Below are positions 1 to 9,705 of a stretch of 64,000 nt of DNA, one piece after another. The notes under the pieces were generated by a model, which saw only the letters and a list, made by a program, of their open reading frames with translations, was not told the DNA's origin and did not search any database. The first letter of the stretch is position 1. The number at the start of each line of letters is the position of its first letter. The DNA comes from Dietzia timorensis. Its GTDB lineage: Bacteria > Actinomycetota > Actinomycetes > Mycobacteriales > Mycobacteriaceae. The DNA lies in NCBI RefSeq assembly GCF_001659785.1, contig NZ_CP015961.1, positions 2,604,001 through 2,668,000 on the forward strand, in the 5' to 3' direction. The translations under genes and the position numbers were made by a program.

Positions 1-1639
1 ATTCCTTCGGCACGCGGCCACCGGTGACCTTGTCCTCGAATTCGTAGGTCTCGCCCTCTTCGATCTTCTCGTCCTCGAGGGGCTCGAGGCGAATCTGGAC
101 CTTGGCGAACTGACCCGAACCACCGGTCTGCTTCTTGTGGGTGTAGTCGTACTTCTCGACGACGCCCTTGAGCGTTTCGCGGTAGGCGACCTGCGGCATG
201 CCGACGTTGGCCTCGACCTTGAACTCGCGCTTCATGCGGTCGACGAAGACGTCGAGGTGAAGCTCGCCCATGCCGCCGATGACGGTCTGGCCGGTCTCCT
301 CGTCGAGGCGAACGGTGAAGGTCGGGTCCTCGTCGACGAGACGCTGGATCGCGGTCGACAGCTTCTCCTGGTCGGCCTTCGTCTTCGGCTCGATGGACAC
401 GTGGATAACCGGATCCGGGAAGCTCATCGACTCGAGGACGATCTGGTCGTTGATGTCACACAGGGTGTCACCTGTGGTGACGTCCTTGAGACCGATGAAG
501 GCGTAGATGTTGCCGGCCACGGCCTCTTCGACCGGGTTCTCCTTGTTGGCGTGCATCTGGAAGAGCTTGCCGATGCGCTCCTTCTTCCCCTTGGTCGAGT
601 TCTGTACCTGGGTGCTCGGGGTAACCCGACCGGAGTAGACACGCGCGTAGATGAGGTTGCCGAAGAACGGGTGCGAGGCAACCTTGAAGGCGAGGGCCGA
701 GAACGGCTCTTCCTTCGAGGGCTTACGCGTCATCTCGACCTCTTCGTCGCCGACCTTGTGTCCGTGGACCTCGCCCACATCGAGCGGGGTCGGGAGGTAG
801 TCGATGACGGCGTCGAGCATGGGCTGAATGCCCTTGTTCTTGTAGGCGGTGCCACAGAGAACCGGGTAGATCTCCGAGTTGATCGTGAGCTTGCGGATTG
901 CAGCCTTGATCTCGTCGAGGGAGAGCTCCTCGCCGCCGAAGTACTTCTCCATGAGCTCGTCATCGGACTCGGCAACGGCCTCGATGAGCTGCTCGCGGTA
1001 CTGCTCGGCCTTCTCCTTGAGATCCTCGGGGATCTCTTCGTAGGTCGGCTCCGCGCCGATCTCGACCTTGCCACGCCACGTGATGGCCTTCATCGTGAGC
1101 AAGTCGACGACGCCGTCGAAATCGTCCTCGGCACCGATCGGCAGCTGCATGACCAACGGCTTCGCGCCGAGGCGGTCGACGATGGTCTGCACCGTGTAGT
1201 AGAAGTCCGCGCCGAGCTTGTCCATCTTGTTGACGAAGCAGATACGCGGAACGTCGTACTTCTCGGCCTGACGCCAGACCTGCTCGGACTGCGGCTCGAC
1301 GCCTTCCTTGCCGTCGAAGACCGCGACTGCGCCGTCGAGGACGCGGAGCGAACGCTCGACCTCGACCGTGAAGTCGACGTGGCCGGGGGTGTCGATGATG
1401 TTGACCTGATGGTCATTCCAGAAGCAGGTCACCGCGGCGGAGGTGATGGTGATGCCGCGCTCCTTCTCCTGCTCCATCCAGTCGGTGGTCGACGCGCCAT
1501 CGTGGGTCTCGCCGATCTTCCGGTTGACGCCCGTGTAGTACAGAATTCGCTCGGTGGTCGTCGTCTTACCGGCGTCGATGTGCGCCATGATGCCGATGTT
1601 GCGGACCTTGTTCAGGTCGGTCAGCACGTCCTGTGCCAC
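1..1639 (-). CDS. fusA: Elongation factor G, N-terminal part (runs off the left edge)
   Basis: This is the ribosomal translocase EF-G, a cytoplasmic GTPase. The reverse strand reads [17 protein letters not shown] and then [10 protein letters not shown] (P-loop, G1), DTPGHVDF (G3) and NKMDKLGAD (G4), followed by domains II to IV up to the window edge. About 546 codons are present, so roughly the last 150 residues lie outside. The start is a GTG at 1639, chosen because VAQDVLTDL matches the family N-terminus; a GGGGT stretch lies upstream. A 283-nt gap separates it from rpsG, which is long for the str operon and could hold a second promoter, though I saw no clear one. The last gene of rpsL-rpsG-fusA. 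Confidence 0.97.
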   Translation of the reverse strand, partial: MAQDVLTDLNKVRNIGIMAHIDAGKTTTTERILYYTGVNRKIGETHDGASTTDWMEQEKERGITITSAAVTCFWNDHQVNIIDTPGHVDFTVEVERSLRVLDGAVAVFDGKEGVEPQSEQVWRQAEKYDVPRICFVNKMDKLGADFYYTVQTIVDRLGAKPLVMQLPIGAEDDFDGVVDLLTMKAITWRGKVEIGAEPTYEEIPEDLKEKAEQYREQLIEAVAESDDELMEKYFGGEELSLDEIKAAIRKLTINSEIYPVLCGTAYKNKGIQPMLDAVIDYLPTPLDVGEVHGHKVGDEEVEMTRKPSKEEPFSALAFKVASHPFFGNLIYARVYSGRVTPSTQVQNSTKGKKERIGKLFQMHANKENPVEEAVAGNIYAFIGLKDVTTGDTLCDINDQIVLESMSFPDPVIHVSIEPKTKADQEKLSTAIQRLVDEDPTFTVRLDEETGQTVIGGMGELHLDVFVDRMKREFKVEANVGMPQVAYRETLKGVVEKYDYTHKKQTGGSGQFAKVQIRLEPLEDEKIEEGETYEFEDKVTGGRVPKE

Positions 1640-1922
1640 GGAATTACCCCGATCGTGTCTGGTCGTTTGAGGCCGTCCACGTGGTTAACGCGTCCATGGC
1701 CTCCTGATTAGCAGTTGCCGTTTATTTTTTAGCTTGCGCCTGTAGACGGCAGAAGATGTAAATCCTCCGACCATTCAGACTACTGCCCGGCTCGGCGATG
1801 TGCAGCATCGGAGCCAGAAGTTTATTGTGCCCTCCCCGGGCACCACTCGGGCCGGTCACTTCTCCCGCGCGGCGAAGCGCCGGCGGCAGGAAAGTGATCG
1901 GCCCGGGTGCATCACTGGAATA

Positions 1923-2393
1923 TCACCAGCGGTAGTGCGCGAAGGCGCGGTTGGCCTCGGCCATCTTGTGGGTGTCCTCGCGGCGCTTGACCGCGGCACC
2001 GAGGCCGTTCGAGGCGTCGAGGATCTCGTTGGCGAGACGCTCGACCATCGTCTTCTCACGACGCTGGCGCGAGAAGGTCACCAGCCAGCGCATCGCCAGC
2101 GTGGTGGAGCGGCCCGGGCGAACCTCGACCGGGACCTGGTAGGTCGCGCCACCGACGCGGCGGCTGCGGACCTCAAGCGCGGGGCGAACGTTGTCGAGCC
2201 CCTTCTTGAGCGTGATGACCGGGTCGGTTCCGGTCTTCTCGCGGCACTGCTCGAGCGCCGAGTAGACGATGCGCTCGGCGGTGGTCTTCTTGCCGTCGAG
2301 GAGGATCTTGTTGACGAGCTGCGTCACCAGCGGCGAACCGTAGACCGGATCGTTGATGAGCTGGCGCTTGGGGGCGGGACCCTTACGAGGCAT
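1923..2393 (-). CDS. rpsG: 30S ribosomal protein S7
   Basis: S7 binds the 3' domain of 16S rRNA and nucleates assembly of the small-subunit head. The 156-residue product has the family length and begins [10 protein letters not shown]; it contains the conserved [11 protein letters not shown] and [10 protein letters not shown] segments and ends in HYRW. Its ATG overlaps the rpsL stop by one base (TAATG), so the two genes are translationally coupled. In E. coli the rpsL-rpsG spacer holds the S7 autoregulatory site; with no spacer here, that form of control cannot be present in the same place. Confidence 0.98.
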   Translation of the reverse strand: MPRKGPAPKRQLINDPVYGSPLVTQLVNKILLDGKKTTAERIVYSALEQCREKTGTDPVITLKKGLDNVRPALEVRSRRVGGATYQVPVEVRPGRSTTLAMRWLVTFSRQRREKTMVERLANEILDASNGLGAAVKRREDTHKMAEANRAFAHYRW

Positions 2394-2764
2394 TACTTCT
2401 CCTTCTTTGCGCCGTAGCGGCTGCGAGCCTGCTTGCGATCCTTGACGCCCTGGGTATCCAGGGAGCCACGGATGATCTTGTAACGGACACCCGGGAGGTC
2501 CTTCACACGACCGCCGCGCACGAGCACCATGGAGTGCTCCTGAAGGTTGTGGCCTTCGCCGGGGATGTAGGCCGAGACCTCGATACCGCTCGTGAGGCGC
2601 ACGCGGGCGACCTTACGAAGTGCGGAGTTCGGCTTCTTCGGAGTGGTCGTGTACACGCGGGTGCACACGCCGCGACGCTGCGGGCTGCCCTTGAGGGCCG
2701 CCGTCGACGTCTTCGCGGACTTGCTAGAGCGGCCCTTGCGGACCAGCTGGTTAATAGTTGGCAT
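2393..2764 (-). CDS. rpsL: 30S ribosomal protein S12
   Basis: S12 lies at the decoding centre. The product has 123 residues starting [11 protein letters not shown]; a longer in-frame reading upstream (to 2842) is rejected because all S12 proteins start at this methionine. The loop [10 protein letters not shown] carries Lys43, and GGRVKDLPG carries Lys88, the two positions whose substitution gives streptomycin resistance. Both are wild type, so the sequence predicts no rpsL-based resistance. First gene of the str operon, overlapping rpsG by one base. Confidence 0.98.
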   Translation of the reverse strand: MPTINQLVRKGRSSKSAKTSTAALKGSPQRRGVCTRVYTTTPKKPNSALRKVARVRLTSGIEVSAYIPGEGHNLQEHSMVLVRGGRVKDLPGVRYKIIRGSLDTQGVKDRKQARSRYGAKKEK

Positions 2765-3089
2765 AAACCGACTTTCTGCTATGCGACAGGCGGACGCGCG
2801 CCGGTACCGGCGACGCTCACCCCTCGCGAGGATTTGGCACAATGTCTGTTCGCGGAACTACTCCTCGCGCTCCCGTCAGGCGCCTTCGGTGCGCATGCTG
2901 GAACGACTCAGCCGCTCTCGCTGGCCTACTAGGTATCCGGGTAGTCCCGCTCGCATATTGCGAGCACGATCTAAAAGAGTAATCAAAGCGCAGTTCACAG
3001 GTCAAAAGCAGCCCCGTGTGAACCTCGCTACCTGGGCAATCGCTCGCGCCTTCCCCGGCGCCGGGCGTCCGGGAGTGTTCGGTACGTGC
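2765..3089 (-). promoter_or_regulatory. rpsL operon promoter and long leader
   Basis: This 325-base stretch has no convincing gene. On the minus strand a TTGACC box (3000-3005) lies 18 bases before TACTCT (2976-2981), a plausible but imperfect sigma70-type promoter. That would give a leader of about 200 nt before rpsL. Just downstream of the proposed start lies a perfect inverted repeat, GCTCGCA-TAT-TGCGAGC (2949-2965), which can form a tight RNA hairpin. The promoter assignment is inference; the hairpin is read directly. Confidence 0.45.
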
Positions 3090-3728
3090 TCAGTTTACGC
3101 GCTTGATCGTGGCCAGTTCCGCGGCCCAGGAGTCGAGCATCCCGGCCCTTCGTTCCGAGTCATCGATGAGCGCTTCGGCGAGCCCGAGCCCTCGCGCGAA
3201 GTCGAGCGTCGCGCGGATGAGGCGTCGTGTACGACGGTCTGAGGTATCGGCTCCGAGATGGGTTACGGCCAGGTCGTAGAGGTGGCGGGACAGCTCTGCC
3301 TCGAGCGGGACGATGCGTTCGCGCAGCGCCTGGTCCGCGGTCGCGGCCGTCCACACCTGTAGAGCCGCCTTGAACAGGTCCCCGGTGTAGTGCTCGGTGA
3401 TGTGGTGGACGACGAACTGGGTGCGCTCCGGCTCGGTGCTCGGTCTCGCGCCTCCGAAAGAGGCGTCGAGCTGGCTGCTGCGCTCGCGCACCATGTATTC
3501 CAGCGCCGCGATCATCAGGTCCTCGCGCGTCGGAAAGTGGTGTTGGGCGGCGCCGCGGGAGACCCCGGCCCGCTCGGCGACCGCGCCGACCGTCGTCACG
3601 GGCCAGCCATGGTGGGCGAGCATGTCGATCGTGGCCTCGAGCAGCTTGTCGCGGGTGCGCTTGCTGCGGTCCTGCTTCGGCGACCGTCCCGGCCGCGAGG
3701 CCGCGGGGGCTACTATTCGACCGCCCAC
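3090..3728 (-). CDS. TetR/AcrR-family transcriptional regulator at the end of the acyl-CoA carboxylase operon
   Basis: A 212-residue repressor-type protein. Residues about 25-72 form the TetR helix-turn-helix (LLEATIDML, VGAVAERAGVSRGAAQHHF, TREDL); the rest is a variable helical ligand domain. It is the last gene of the operon that starts near 13.5 kb and overlaps the enoyl-CoA hydratase gene by 16 bases, so it is co-translated with the pathway. The likely ligand is an acyl-CoA intermediate and the likely target is the palindrome at 13531-13548, both by inference. An alternative start a few codons in (VAPAASRPGR) is possible. Confidence 0.85.
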   Translation of the reverse strand: MGGRIVAPAASRPGRSPKQDRSKRTRDKLLEATIDMLAHHGWPVTTVGAVAERAGVSRGAAQHHFPTREDLMIAALEYMVRERSSQLDASFGGARPSTEPERTQFVVHHITEHYTGDLFKAALQVWTAATADQALRERIVPLEAELSRHLYDLAVTHLGADTSDRRTRRLIRATLDFARGLGLAEALIDDSERRAGMLDSWAAELATIKRVN

Positions 3729-4582
3729 GATGGATCCCGCCTTTCGAGGAAGGCGGTCATCCCCTCCGCGGCGTCGGCGCCGAGAAACATCTCGGCCGAC
3801 ACCTGCGCCACGTGCGCCCCCTCGGCGTCCAGTTCGGCGAGCAGCGGGGCGACCGCCAGCTTCTTCGTCGCCGACACTCCCGCCGGCGAACTCTTCCGCA
3901 AGGACCCTACTATGCCCGCGGTGAGCGCACCGATGCCGTCGGACGGCTCGGACTCGGCGCGTTCGTCCGAATCCCCGTCGGCGACGTGCGACAGCAATCC
4001 GGATGCGAGAGCCTCGCCCGGGCCGAACTTCTCTCCGGTGAGCATGTGGCGCAGTAGGTCCCGCGGTGCCATCCGGTGGCGCAGTGGCAGCGAGATCATC
4101 GCCGGGGCGAGGCCGAGGCGGACCTCGGTGACTCCGAAGGTCGCGCGGGACGTGGCGACCGCGAAGTCGCAGGCCGCCACGAGACCCACCCCGCCGGCAC
4201 GGGCGTGGCCATCGACGACCGCGATAACGGGCTCGTCCGACGTCAGGATTACCCGCAACAGATCGAGGAAGACGCGGGTCCGCTCGGCGACCGCCTCTCC
4301 CGGGTCCTCGGGGGACGCGCTCGCCTCGGACAGATCCGCGCCCGCGCAGAACGTGCCGCCGGTGTGGCCGAGCAGCACCACGCGCGCGCCGGGGTCGGCC
4401 GCTGCGGCCGCGAAAGCCTCGCGGAGCCCGGTCACGAGGGGCGTCGACAGCGCGTTGCGGTTGGCCGGCGTATCGAGCGTGATGTGTGCCGTGATGCCCT
4501 CGCGCCGGTAGCGCACCGCGTCGGCGAATCTCGTCTCGCCCTCGCCCACCCCGCCTCTGACGTCGGAGTCGCTATCTGCCAT
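3713..4582 (-). CDS. Enoyl-CoA hydratase/isomerase-family protein (EchA7-like)
   Basis: A 289-residue crotonase-fold protein. The oxyanion-hole segments FCAGADL and GHARAGGVGLVAACD are visible. The position of the first catalytic glutamate in classical hydratases (GGxEL) is glycine here, whereas the second (FGVTEVRLGLAP) is kept, so it may act on an unusual substrate or rely on one acid. Gene order (AtuA-like, dehydrogenase, carboxyltransferase, biotin carboxylase, dehydrogenase, hydratase) matches M. tuberculosis Rv0976c-Rv0971c, where this is echA7. It probably hydrates the unsaturated acyl-CoA or the carboxylated product. It overlaps the downstream tetR. Confidence 0.85.
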   Translation of the reverse strand: MADSDSDVRGGVGEGETRFADAVRYRREGITAHITLDTPANRNALSTPLVTGLREAFAAAAADPGARVVLLGHTGGTFCAGADLSEASASPEDPGEAVAERTRVFLDLLRVILTSDEPVIAVVDGHARAGGVGLVAACDFAVATSRATFGVTEVRLGLAPAMISLPLRHRMAPRDLLRHMLTGEKFGPGEALASGLLSHVADGDSDERAESEPSDGIGALTAGIVGSLRKSSPAGVSATKKLAVAPLLAELDAEGAHVAQVSAEMFLGADAAEGMTAFLERRDPSWAVE

Positions 4583-4626
4583 GGTCGTGCCTCCTTGATC
4601 TCGTGCCTTGGACTTTCGGTCGCGCG

Positions 4627-5820
4627 TCAGTAGCTGCGCGGCAGGCCGAGGCTGTGTTGGGCGACGAAGTTGAGGATCATTTCCCGACTTACCGGAGCCA
4701 CCCGGGGCAGGCGCGAGGCCGCGAGCATCCCGGCGAGACCGTACTCGGTGCTCAGACCGTTTCCGCCGAGCGTCTGGATTGCCTGGTCGACGGCCTTCGC
4801 CGAGATCTCACCGGAGGCGTACTTCGCCATGTTCGCGGCCTCGCCCGCCTCGGCGTCGCGGCCTGCGTCGACTAGCGCGGCGGCCTTGCGCATCATCAGC
4901 CGCGCGAGCTCGAGCTCGATCTGGCACTGCGCGAGGGGGTGCGCGAGCCCCTGGTGCGCGCCGATTGGCTTGCCCCACACCTGCCGTTCCTTCGCGTAGT
5001 CGACGGCCTTGCCGATCGCGTAGCGCGCATTGCCGAGCGCCATCGCCGACGCGATGACCCGCTCCGGATTGAGCCCCGCGAAGAGCATCGTGAGCGCGGT
5101 GTCGCCGTCGCCGATGAGCGCGTCGGCGGGCACTCGCATGTCGTCGAAGAACAGCTGAAACTGCTGCTCGGGCAGGCGCACCTCCATCTCGATTTCCGTC
5201 GCCTGCAGGCCAGGGGTGTCGGTGGGCACCATGAACAGCGCGGGCTGCAGGTTCCCGGTCCTCGCGTCCGACAGGCGCGCGACGACGAGCACCCAATCCG
5301 CCTGGTCCACGCCCGAAATATAGGTCTTCTGTCCGCGGATGATGTAGCCGTCCCCGTCCGAGGTGGCCGTCGTGGTGATGGCGTGGGAATTCGAACCGGC
5401 GTCGGGCTCGGTGATCGCGAACGCGGCGATCTTCTCTCCCGAGGCGATGCCCGGTAGGTACCGTTGCTTCTGTTCCTCGGTGCCGTATTGCGCGATGATC
5501 GAGCCGTTGATTGCCGGCGAGACGACGAGCATGAGCACGCCGGCGCCCGCCGCGGACAGCTCCTCCTGCGCGATGCACAACTCGGTGAGTCCCGCTCCCC
5601 CGCCGCCGTATTCGGTCGGCAGATTGAGCCCGACGAGCCCGAGCTCCGCGATCTCGTTCCACAGTTCCGTGGTTTTTGCGCCCGTTTTCGACGCGTTCGC
5701 GACGTACTCGAATCCGTATTTGCGGCCCACGTCGCGGGCGAGCTCGCGCAGCTGCGCCTGCTCGTCGGTGTCGACAATCGGGTTGGCGATATCGGCGGCG
5801 GTAGTTGCCTTGGTGGTCAT
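4627..5820 (-). CDS. Acyl-CoA dehydrogenase (FadE12-like)
   Basis: A 397-residue flavin enzyme that introduces the alpha,beta double bond of an acyl-CoA. The FAD/substrate loop is clear (AFAITEPDAGSNSHA, then YIIRGQKTYISG). The C-terminus carries LPRVAPVSREMILNF where many family members have the EGT catalytic-glutamate segment, so the catalytic base may sit elsewhere, as in isovaleryl-CoA-type enzymes. It lies between the biotin carboxylase and enoyl-CoA hydratase genes in one operon. Position corresponds to fadE12 of M. tuberculosis. The substrate is unknown; a branched or isoprenoid acyl-CoA is my inference from context. Confidence 0.87.
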   Translation of the reverse strand: MTTKATTAADIANPIVDTDEQAQLRELARDVGRKYGFEYVANASKTGAKTTELWNEIAELGLVGLNLPTEYGGGGAGLTELCIAQEELSAAGAGVLMLVVSPAINGSIIAQYGTEEQKQRYLPGIASGEKIAAFAITEPDAGSNSHAITTTATSDGDGYIIRGQKTYISGVDQADWVLVVARLSDARTGNLQPALFMVPTDTPGLQATEIEMEVRLPEQQFQLFFDDMRVPADALIGDGDTALTMLFAGLNPERVIASAMALGNARYAIGKAVDYAKERQVWGKPIGAHQGLAHPLAQCQIELELARLMMRKAAALVDAGRDAEAGEAANMAKYASGEISAKAVDQAIQTLGGNGLSTEYGLAGMLAASRLPRVAPVSREMILNFVAQHSLGLPRSY

Positions 5821-5870
5821 GGGTTTCCAATCATTTTCTTCGTCTCTGACGGCGGAGGCGCGAAGCGCGC

Positions 5871-8099
5871 CTAGTGGTCCGATTCGCCGGCGGCACTGCG
5901 GCCGCGGTCGCTGTCTGCGTCGCTGTCCTGGTCGCCTCCCGCGTCGATAACGACGAGAGTCTGCCCGGCGTCGACCTTGTCGCCCACGGACACGGGAAGT
6001 TCGGAGACAATACCGTCCTCGGGCGCGGTGACGGTGTGCTCCATCTTCATCGCCTCGAGCCTGAGCAGCTGCTGGCCTGCGGTGACGGCGTCGCCCTCGG
6101 CAACGTCGACTCCGATGATGCTGCCGGGCATGGGCGCGAGGAGGGATCCGGCGCTCGCGGCGGCGTTGGGATCCGGATGGCGGGGAGTGAGCGCGAACCG
6201 GGTGGCGCCGGAGGGGCCGTCGACGTCGATCTGTCCGCCGCGCACGGTGACGACGTAGCGACCGTCGAGTCCGGCGCTGCGCACGAGGATCTCCGCCTCC
6301 GTCCCGCCCGCGCCGGCCGGTGCCTCGACGGTTCCGAGGACCGCGGCGAGCGCTCCTGCCACGAGCTCGTCCTCTCCGGCGGTGGCCTGCCCCGAGGCGA
6401 GCGCGATACTCCAGGGGCGCGCAGGGCCTCCGGCGTCATGGGTGGATCTGGCGGCGACGGTCCGGGCGAATTCGGGCTCGGCGCCCGCGCGGCGGGCCGT
6501 GAGCACGGCACGCACCGCCGGGGCTTCCGCGCCGGTCGCGGGCACGAGCTCGGTGGCCCGCTCGGCGGCACCGACATTGCGGAATCCGCGCAGCGAGGGA
6601 TGGGCTGCGATGACGGCGGACGTCGCGCGGGACTCGCCGGCCTCGATGGCGAGCGCGGCGGCGACCGCGCATCGGCCCAGCTCTTCCCCTGCGACCACGG
6701 GCGCGAGGACCTCCTCGCCGGCTTCTCCGAGGAACGCGGTGGACGCGGTGCCCTCGGCGAAATCCGGGTGGTCGAGGATCCGCACGAGCTGGTCGCGGTT
6801 CGTGTCGATGCCGTGAATCCGGGCACCTCGGATCTGCGCGGCGAGCGCGCGGACGGCGTCGGCGCGCGTGGGGGCAAAGGTGATGATCTTCGCGATCATC
6901 GGGTCGTAGTCGGTACCGACTTCGAGCGGCCCCTCGCCGGCCGCGGAGTCGATGCGCACGTACGCCCGCTCGCCGTGGGGGCTGCGGAAGCGGTGCGCCC
7001 GGCCCGGCAACTCGAGGGCATGCAGCGTGCCCGCCGCAGGTCGATAGTCGGCGGCGGGGACCTCGGCGTAGAGCCGTGCCTCGATGGCGTGTCCCGCCGA
7101 GCGCGGCGGCTCGTCCGCGGGCAGCGGGGCGCCGGCGGCTATCTCGAACTGCAACCGCACGAGATCCAATCCGCTCGTCGCCTCGGTGACGGGATGTTCG
7201 ACCTGGAGTCGGGTGTTGACCTCGAGGAAGAAGAACTCGCCGTCGTCGGTGGCGAGGAATTCGACCGTCCCCGCGCCGATGTACCCGATCGCGCTCGCCG
7301 CCGCCCGGGCCGCCTCGAACAGCGCATCGCGCACGTGCGGGAGTCGCTCGACGAGCGGGGACGGTGATTCCTCGATGATCTTCTGGTGGCGACGCTGGAT
7401 CGAGCACTCGCGCTCACCCACCGCCCACACGGTGCCGTTCCGATCGGCCATGATCTGCACCTCGACGTGGTGGCCGGTCTCGAGGTAGCGCTCGCAGAAC
7501 ACGGCGTCGTCGCCGAAAGCGCTCTTCGCCTCACGTTTGGCTTCGGCTACCTGGGCGTCGAGCTCGGAGCGTGTGCGGGCCACGCGCATTCCGCGCCCGC
7601 CTCCGCCGGCGGAGGCCTTGATGAGGACGGGGAATTCCGCGTCGGTGACGGTAGCCGGGTCGAGGTCGGTGAGCAGCGGCACCCCGGCCTCTCCCATGAG
7701 TTCCTTCGCCGAGATTTTCGAGCCCATCGCGATGATCGCGTCCGGGTCCGGCCCGATCCACGTGAGACCTGCGCCGATGACGGCCCGGGCGAAGTCGGCG
7801 TTCTCGGACAAGAAGCCGTAGCCCGGGTGGACCGCGTCCGCTCCCGACGCGCGGGCGGCGTCGATGAGCGCCTCGGCCGAGAGGTAGGTGTCGGCGAGCG
7901 TGTCGCCGGTGAGCTCAACCGCGAGGTCGGCCTCGGTGGCGTGTGGGGAGGCGGCGTCGGCGGCGGTGAATACAGCCACCGTGCCCAGACCCATCTCGCG
8001 GGCGGTGGTGATGATGCGGCGGGCGATCTCGCCGCGATTGGCGATGAGGACACGCTCGAAATCATGCGCGTGCGTGTTGTTGGTGGTCGTCGAAATCAT
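5871..8099 (-). CDS. accA2: Acyl-CoA carboxylase alpha subunit: biotin carboxylase plus biotin carrier (AccA2-like)
   Basis: A 742-residue biotin-dependent enzyme. Residues about 12-460 form the biotin carboxylase (RVLIANRGEIARRI at the start, glycine-rich ATP loop KASAGGGGRGMRVAR, FLEVNTRLQVEHPVTE). A variable linker follows, then a biotin carrier domain with EAMKMEHTV, the acceptor being Lys685. It carboxylates biotin with ATP and bicarbonate and passes the group to the carboxyltransferase encoded seven bases upstream. The last 20 residues are an acidic, serine-rich tail. Gene neighbours match accA2-accD2 of M. tuberculosis; the paired carboxyltransferase points to a methylcrotonyl/geranyl-type substrate rather than acetyl- or propionyl-CoA. 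Confidence 0.93.
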   Translation of the reverse strand: MISTTTNNTHAHDFERVLIANRGEIARRIITTAREMGLGTVAVFTAADAASPHATEADLAVELTGDTLADTYLSAEALIDAARASGADAVHPGYGFLSENADFARAVIGAGLTWIGPDPDAIIAMGSKISAKELMGEAGVPLLTDLDPATVTDAEFPVLIKASAGGGGRGMRVARTRSELDAQVAEAKREAKSAFGDDAVFCERYLETGHHVEVQIMADRNGTVWAVGERECSIQRRHQKIIEESPSPLVERLPHVRDALFEAARAAASAIGYIGAGTVEFLATDDGEFFFLEVNTRLQVEHPVTEATSGLDLVRLQFEIAAGAPLPADEPPRSAGHAIEARLYAEVPAADYRPAAGTLHALELPGRAHRFRSPHGERAYVRIDSAAGEGPLEVGTDYDPMIAKIITFAPTRADAVRALAAQIRGARIHGIDTNRDQLVRILDHPDFAEGTASTAFLGEAGEEVLAPVVAGEELGRCAVAAALAIEAGESRATSAVIAAHPSLRGFRNVGAAERATELVPATGAEAPAVRAVLTARRAGAEPEFARTVAARSTHDAGGPARPWSIALASGQATAGEDELVAGALAAVLGTVEAPAGAGGTEAEILVRSAGLDGRYVVTVRGGQIDVDGPSGATRFALTPRHPDPNAAASAGSLLAPMPGSIIGVDVAEGDAVTAGQQLLRLEAMKMEHTVTAPEDGIVSELPVSVGDKVDAGQTLVVIDAGGDQDSDADSDRGRSAAGESDH

Positions 8100-8106
8100 G
8101 CTCGCC

Positions 8107-9705
8107 TCACATCCGGAAAACGCCGAAGGAATCCGTGCCCTCTACGGGCGCGGTGTGGATCGCGGACAGGCTCAGGGCCAGGACTGCGCGGGTGTCCCTG
8201 GGGTCGATCACTCCGTCGTCATACAGCAATCCCGACAGGAACAACGGGGTCGATTGCTCCTCGACCTGGGCCACCGCGAAGTCGCGCATCGCGGCGAGGT
8301 CCGACTCGCTGATCGGCGTTCCCCGCGAGGCCGCGGCGCCGGAGGCGACCGTGGTCACGACGTCCGCCAATTGCTCCGAACCCATGACGGCGCACTTCGC
8401 ACTCGGCCAGGTGAACAGGAATCTCGGGTCGAATGCCCGGCCGCACATGCCGTAATTGCCGGCGCCGTACGACGCCGCGGTGATGAGCGAGATGTGGGGC
8501 ACCTCGGAGTTGGCGACGGCGTTGATCATCATCGAACCGTGCTTGATCATCCCGCCGCGCTCGTATTCGGAGCCGACCATGTAGCCGGTGGTGTTGTGCA
8601 TGAAGATGAGCGGGCGGTCGTAGCGGTTGGCGAGCTCGATGAACTGCGTCGCCTTCTGCGCCTCCTCGGAGAACAGGATGCCGCGTGCATTGGCGAGAAT
8701 CCCGACCGGATATCCGTGAATCTCGGCCCAACCGGTGACCAGCGAGGAACCGTAGAGGGGTTTGAATTCATCGAAGTCGGAACCGTCGACGACGCGGGCG
8801 ATGACGTCGCGCGGATCGACGGGAACCTTGAGGTCCTCGCCGACGATGCCGAGCAGCTCCTCGGGGTCGTAGAGCGGCTCGTCGAATGCCGGCCGGGGCG
8901 CCGGGCCCTGCTTGGAGTGGCCGAGCCGGCGGACGATGCCGCGCGCGATGCGCGCGGCGTCGAGCTCGTCGGCCGCGAGGTAGTCGCCGAGCCCCGATTC
9001 GCGCGCGTGGAGGCCGGCGCCGCCGAGTGTCTCGTCGTCGGCGATCTCTCCCGTGGCGGCCTTGACCAGCGGAGGACCGGCGAGAAACACCTTGGACTGG
9101 CCGTCGATGAGGACGGTGTGGTCGCTCATTCCCGGGATGTAGGCACCGCCCGCTGTGGAGTTGCCGTAGACCACGGCGATCGTGGGTATCCCCTTCTTCG
9201 ACAGGCGGGTGAGGTCACGGAAGATCTGCCCGCCGGGGATGAACACCTCCTTCTGTGTCTGCAGGTCGGCGCCGCCGGATTCGACGAGGCTGATCACCGG
9301 CAGGTTGTTGCGTTCGGCGATGTGATTGCAGTGCAGCGTCTTGCGCAGCGTCCACGGGTTCGAGGTGCCGCCACGGATCGTCGGGTCGTTGGCGACGAGT
9401 AGGCATTCGACGCCGGAGACGGTGCCGATGCCCGCGATCACCGAACCGCCGACGTGAAAGTCCGACCCCCACCCGGCGAGCGCGCCGACTTCGAGGAACG
9501 GGGAGCCGACGTCGAGAATCGAGTCGATGCGTTCGCGCGCGGTGAGTTTTCCGCGGCTGCGGTGCCTGGCGAGTTTCGCCTCGCCGCCGCCCTCGAGTGC
9601 CTTGGCGTGTTCGGCGGCGATCTCGTCCCAGCGGGTGAGCATGACCTCACGGGCGGCGCGGAATTCCTCGGCGCCGGTGTCGACGTTCGATTTCAATATG
9701 GTCAT
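8107..9705 (-). CDS. accD2: Acyl-CoA carboxylase carboxyltransferase subunit (AccD2-like, methylcrotonyl/geranyl type)
   Basis: A 532-residue carboxyltransferase that moves CO2 from biotin to an acyl-CoA. The first crotonase-like half carries GRGSKLTARERID-like and LVESGGADLQTQ segments; the second has the signature SYGAGNYGMCGRAFDPRFLF and WPSAKCAVMGSEQ, typical of methylcrotonyl-CoA and geranyl-CoA carboxylase beta subunits and unlike propionyl-CoA carboxylase. It overlaps the upstream acyl-CoA dehydrogenase stop by four bases and is seven bases from the alpha-subunit gene, so both subunits are made together. This is the best clue to the pathway chemistry: gamma-carboxylation of a 3-methyl-2-enoyl-CoA. 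Confidence 0.92.
   Translation of the reverse strand: MTILKSNVDTGAEEFRAAREVMLTRWDEIAAEHAKALEGGGEAKLARHRSRGKLTARERIDSILDVGSPFLEVGALAGWGSDFHVGGSVIAGIGTVSGVECLLVANDPTIRGGTSNPWTLRKTLHCNHIAERNNLPVISLVESGGADLQTQKEVFIPGGQIFRDLTRLSKKGIPTIAVVYGNSTAGGAYIPGMSDHTVLIDGQSKVFLAGPPLVKAATGEIADDETLGGAGLHARESGLGDYLAADELDAARIARGIVRRLGHSKQGPAPRPAFDEPLYDPEELLGIVGEDLKVPVDPRDVIARVVDGSDFDEFKPLYGSSLVTGWAEIHGYPVGILANARGILFSEEAQKATQFIELANRYDRPLIFMHNTTGYMVGSEYERGGMIKHGSMMINAVANSEVPHISLITAASYGAGNYGMCGRAFDPRFLFTWPSAKCAVMGSEQLADVVTTVASGAAASRGTPISESDLAAMRDFAVAQVEEQSTPLFLSGLLYDDGVIDPRDTRAVLALSLSAIHTAPVEGTDSFGVFRM

Noticed and set aside
137-1711. A 524-codon open frame on the plus strand
   Set aside because: It is the antisense of fusA; its Val/Leu/Asp/Arg-rich translation is the usual shadow of high-GC third-position bias and has no family motif.
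1640-1922. A gene or regulatory RNA in the rpsG-fusA gap
   Set aside because: No frame with a start and ribosome-binding site and no strong stem was found; it is probably an untranslated spacer.
5874-9402. Long plus-strand frames (5874-7367, 7888-9402) opposite the carboxylase genes
   Set aside because: Both oppose well-supported carboxylase subunits with intact motifs and have shadow-type composition.
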